The notes under the pieces: model-generated
The model's database searches: none
Told to the model about the DNA's origin: nothing
What the model saw: only the letters and a program-made list of their open reading frames with translations
Shown: positions 4,192 to 5,353 of the stretch, in pieces
Layout: every line of letters begins with the position of its first letter
Numbering within the stretch: the stretch's first letter is position 1
Made by a program: the position numbers and the translations under genes
Assembly: GCA_937983475.1 (NCBI GenBank)
Contig: CALJZV010000446.1
Span: 1-5,353, forward strand
Reading direction: 5' to 3'
From: an uncultured Verrucomicrobiales bacterium
GTDB taxonomy: Bacteria > Verrucomicrobiota > Verrucomicrobiia > Limisphaerales > JACDHS01
Length of the DNA: 5,353 bases

Positions 4192-5353
4192 ATGCCCGAC
4201 GAAAAACAGCAGCAGCCAAGTCAACCGGCTCAACCCGAAGCTAAAGAACGCAAAACGCTCGATGACCGCGCGAAGATGACCGAGTTGGAGCGCATCCGCC
4301 ACTCGTGCGCCCATGTCATGGCCACGGCCATCCTCCGCATCTGGCCCGACGCGCAATTCGCCTACGGGCCGCCGGTCGAAAACGGTTTTTACTACGACTG
4401 CCAGCTCTCGCACCGCATTACGCCGGAGGATTTCCCGCGCATCGAGGAGGAGATGAAGAAGGAGATCAAGGCGAACAGCGTCTTTGAAAAGCTCACCGTC
4501 ACGCGCGAACAGGCGATCCAGGACGCCGAAAGCGGACGCCTCGGCGGCCTTGCTGAACGCCCGGGCAACCCCAGCGTCTTCAAGCTCGATCTGCTCAAGC
4601 AGATTCCCGAGGGCGAAGCGATTTCGTATTACAAGAACGGCGATTTCATCGATCTCTGCGCCGGGCCGCACGTGATGCGGACGGGCAACATCGGCGCGTT
4701 CAGGCTCACGACCGTCGCCAGCGCCTACTACAAAGGCGACGAAAAGAATCCGCAGCTTCAGCGCATCTACGGCACCGCGTTCAAGAACAAGACCGAAATG
4801 GAAGCTTACTTCACGATGCTGGAGGAGGCGAAGAAGCGCGACCACCGCAAGATTGGCGCGGAAATGGGTCTATTCGCCATCGTCGGCCCGGGCATGCCGC
4901 TCTGGTTGCCGAAAGGAACGGTGTTGGTGGAAGAATTGGAGAAGCTTGCCAAAGAAACGGAGTTTCAGGCCGGTTACGTGAGGGTGCGCACGCCGCATCT
5001 GGCGAAAGAGAAGATGTACAAGACTTCAGGCCACTTACCGTATTACGCTGACTCCATGTTTCCACCGATGGAATTGGGTGAAGAAGAAAAGGATAAGGCA
5101 GCTCTCAAAGATATAACGGAGAAAACCGAAGCTTTTGAAGAATCGCTCGTAAAGACATTTGAGCAGATTTATCGCGAATTCAAGAAGAAGCCGGTTAGTG
5201 AGAGTGAATTCTTTGCTGCGCTCGAAAAAATTCCTGCTCAAATTCGGGAGAGCTTAACCGACACGGCAATTAAGAAAATGTTCGCAGATGCCGTCACGTT
5301 CCGACATTTGAAACACGAAAAATACTACCTCAAAGCCATGAACTGCCCGCATC
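4192..5353 (+). CDS. thrS: Threonyl-tRNA synthetase, 5' part, continues past the window
   Basis: The 387 visible residues charge tRNA-Thr with threonine in the cytoplasm. After a Gln/Pro-rich tail (6-15) comes the editing (SAD) domain, with HSCAH (His37, His41) and DLCAGPH (Cys156, His160) forming the site that removes mischarged serine; YYKGDEKNPQLQRIYGTAF (179-197) is characteristic. The class II catalytic domain starts near MGLFAIVGPGMPLWLPKG (225-242), then GYVRVRTPHL (261-270, motif 1 region), KTSGHLPYYADSMFPPM (277-293) and YYLKAMNCPH (378-387), where the window ends just before motif 2. The N-terminal TGS domain of typical bacterial ThrRS is absent. The upstream frame is open only back to 4021 and is occupied by the terminator. 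About 75 extra residues lie at 295-377. An inner ATG (4276) is possible but would drop KTLDDRAK. AGAG (4183-4186) is at best a weak Shine-Dalgarno. Confidence 0.97.
   Translation, partial: MPDEKQQQPSQPAQPEAKERKTLDDRAKMTELERIRHSCAHVMATAILRIWPDAQFAYGPPVENGFYYDCQLSHRITPEDFPRIEEEMKKEIKANSVFEKLTVTREQAIQDAESGRLGGLAERPGNPSVFKLDLLKQIPEGEAISYYKNGDFIDLCAGPHVMRTGNIGAFRLTTVASAYYKGDEKNPQLQRIYGTAFKNKTEMEAYFTMLEEAKKRDHRKIGAEMGLFAIVGPGMPLWLPKGTVLVEELEKLAKETEFQAGYVRVRTPHLAKEKMYKTSGHLPYYADSMFPPMELGEEEKDKAALKDITEKTEAFEESLVKTFEQIYREFKKKPVSESEFFAALEKIPAQIRESLTDTAIKKMFADAVTFRHLKHEKYYLKAMNCPH
5074..5322 (+). other. thrS: Extra segment within the ThrRS catalytic domain
   Basis: Codons 295-377 encode a charged, probably helical segment from LGEEEKDKAALKD to RHLKHEK. 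In E. coli ThrRS only about a dozen residues lie between the MFT/MFP strand and the (Y/C)IKPMNCP strand, so roughly 75 residues are additional. Hand-counted GC for 5101-5280 is 75/180 (42%), against 43/60 and 42/60 for the early-gene stretches 4321-4380 and 4501-4560. No intein splice residues, stop codon or frameshift is seen, so it is translated as part of the enzyme. It may be a lineage-specific domain insertion. Confidence 0.65.

Noticed and set aside
3919..4845. 308-codon open frame on the minus strand over thrS
   Set aside because: It lies opposite the conserved ThrRS editing domain and crosses the terminator; it is a shadow of the plus-strand reading.
5074..5322. Intein or self-splicing intron in thrS
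   Set aside because: The segment is too short for a usual intein, lacks a Cys/Ser start with an HN-C/S end, and stays in frame without RNA intron features.

Overview
The window most likely comes from a Verrucomicrobiota-type bacterium (Pedosphaera/Limisphaerales-like), probably an environmental genome. The reasons are the overall high GC, a Tat-exported SGNH hydrolase of a kind common in Verrucomicrobia and Planctomycetes, a threonyl-tRNA synthetase that starts directly at the editing domain, and start codons without clear Shine-Dalgarno sequences. This assignment is an inference from family resemblance, not from a marker gene.

Layout from left to right. Positions 1-375 hold no convincing gene. 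They contain a C-rich tract, a tandem 10-bp repeat (77-96) and a 23-nt stretch (229-251) that reads like the 3' end of a tRNA-Ser. This pattern fits the distal attachment site of an integrated element lying to the left. Positions 376-2067 (+) encode a predicted lipoprotein of the N-acyl-D-amino-acid deacylase (amidohydrolase) family with an altered metal site. Positions 2081-2836 (-) encode a Tat-exported SGNH/GDSL hydrolase, convergent with the previous gene, that appears to have lost the block carrying its catalytic Asp-His pair. Positions 2934-3959 (+) encode a membrane-bound metal-dependent hydrolase of the YdjM/DUF457 type, divergent from the SGNH gene. Positions 4192-5353 (+) are the 5' part of thrS, cut off by the window end.

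The most interesting region is 3960-4191, between the YdjM-like gene and thrS. It holds a tiny reading frame ending in five consecutive threonine codons (peptide MPIAVEMTTTTTF, or MTTTTTF from an inner ATG). Immediately after it come a hairpin (4040-4064) and a perfect 11-bp intrinsic terminator (4066-4103), then thrS. This is the layout of leader-peptide transcription attenuation, as known for the thr biosynthetic operon and for pheST (pheM leader) in enterobacteria, here placed before a threonyl-tRNA synthetase gene. A classical antiterminator is not obvious by eye, so the mechanism is a hypothesis. Between the terminator and thrS lies a separate imperfect inverted repeat with an 8-bp tandem duplication (4111-4174).

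thrS itself lacks the usual N-terminal TGS domain and carries an extra segment of about 75 residues in its catalytic domain between motif 1 and motif 2. The sequence becomes markedly AT-richer from about position 4920 to the window end. The protein-coding genes do not form an obvious shared pathway. The two exported hydrolases suggest scavenging at the cell envelope, and thrS is a housekeeping gene with its own control region.
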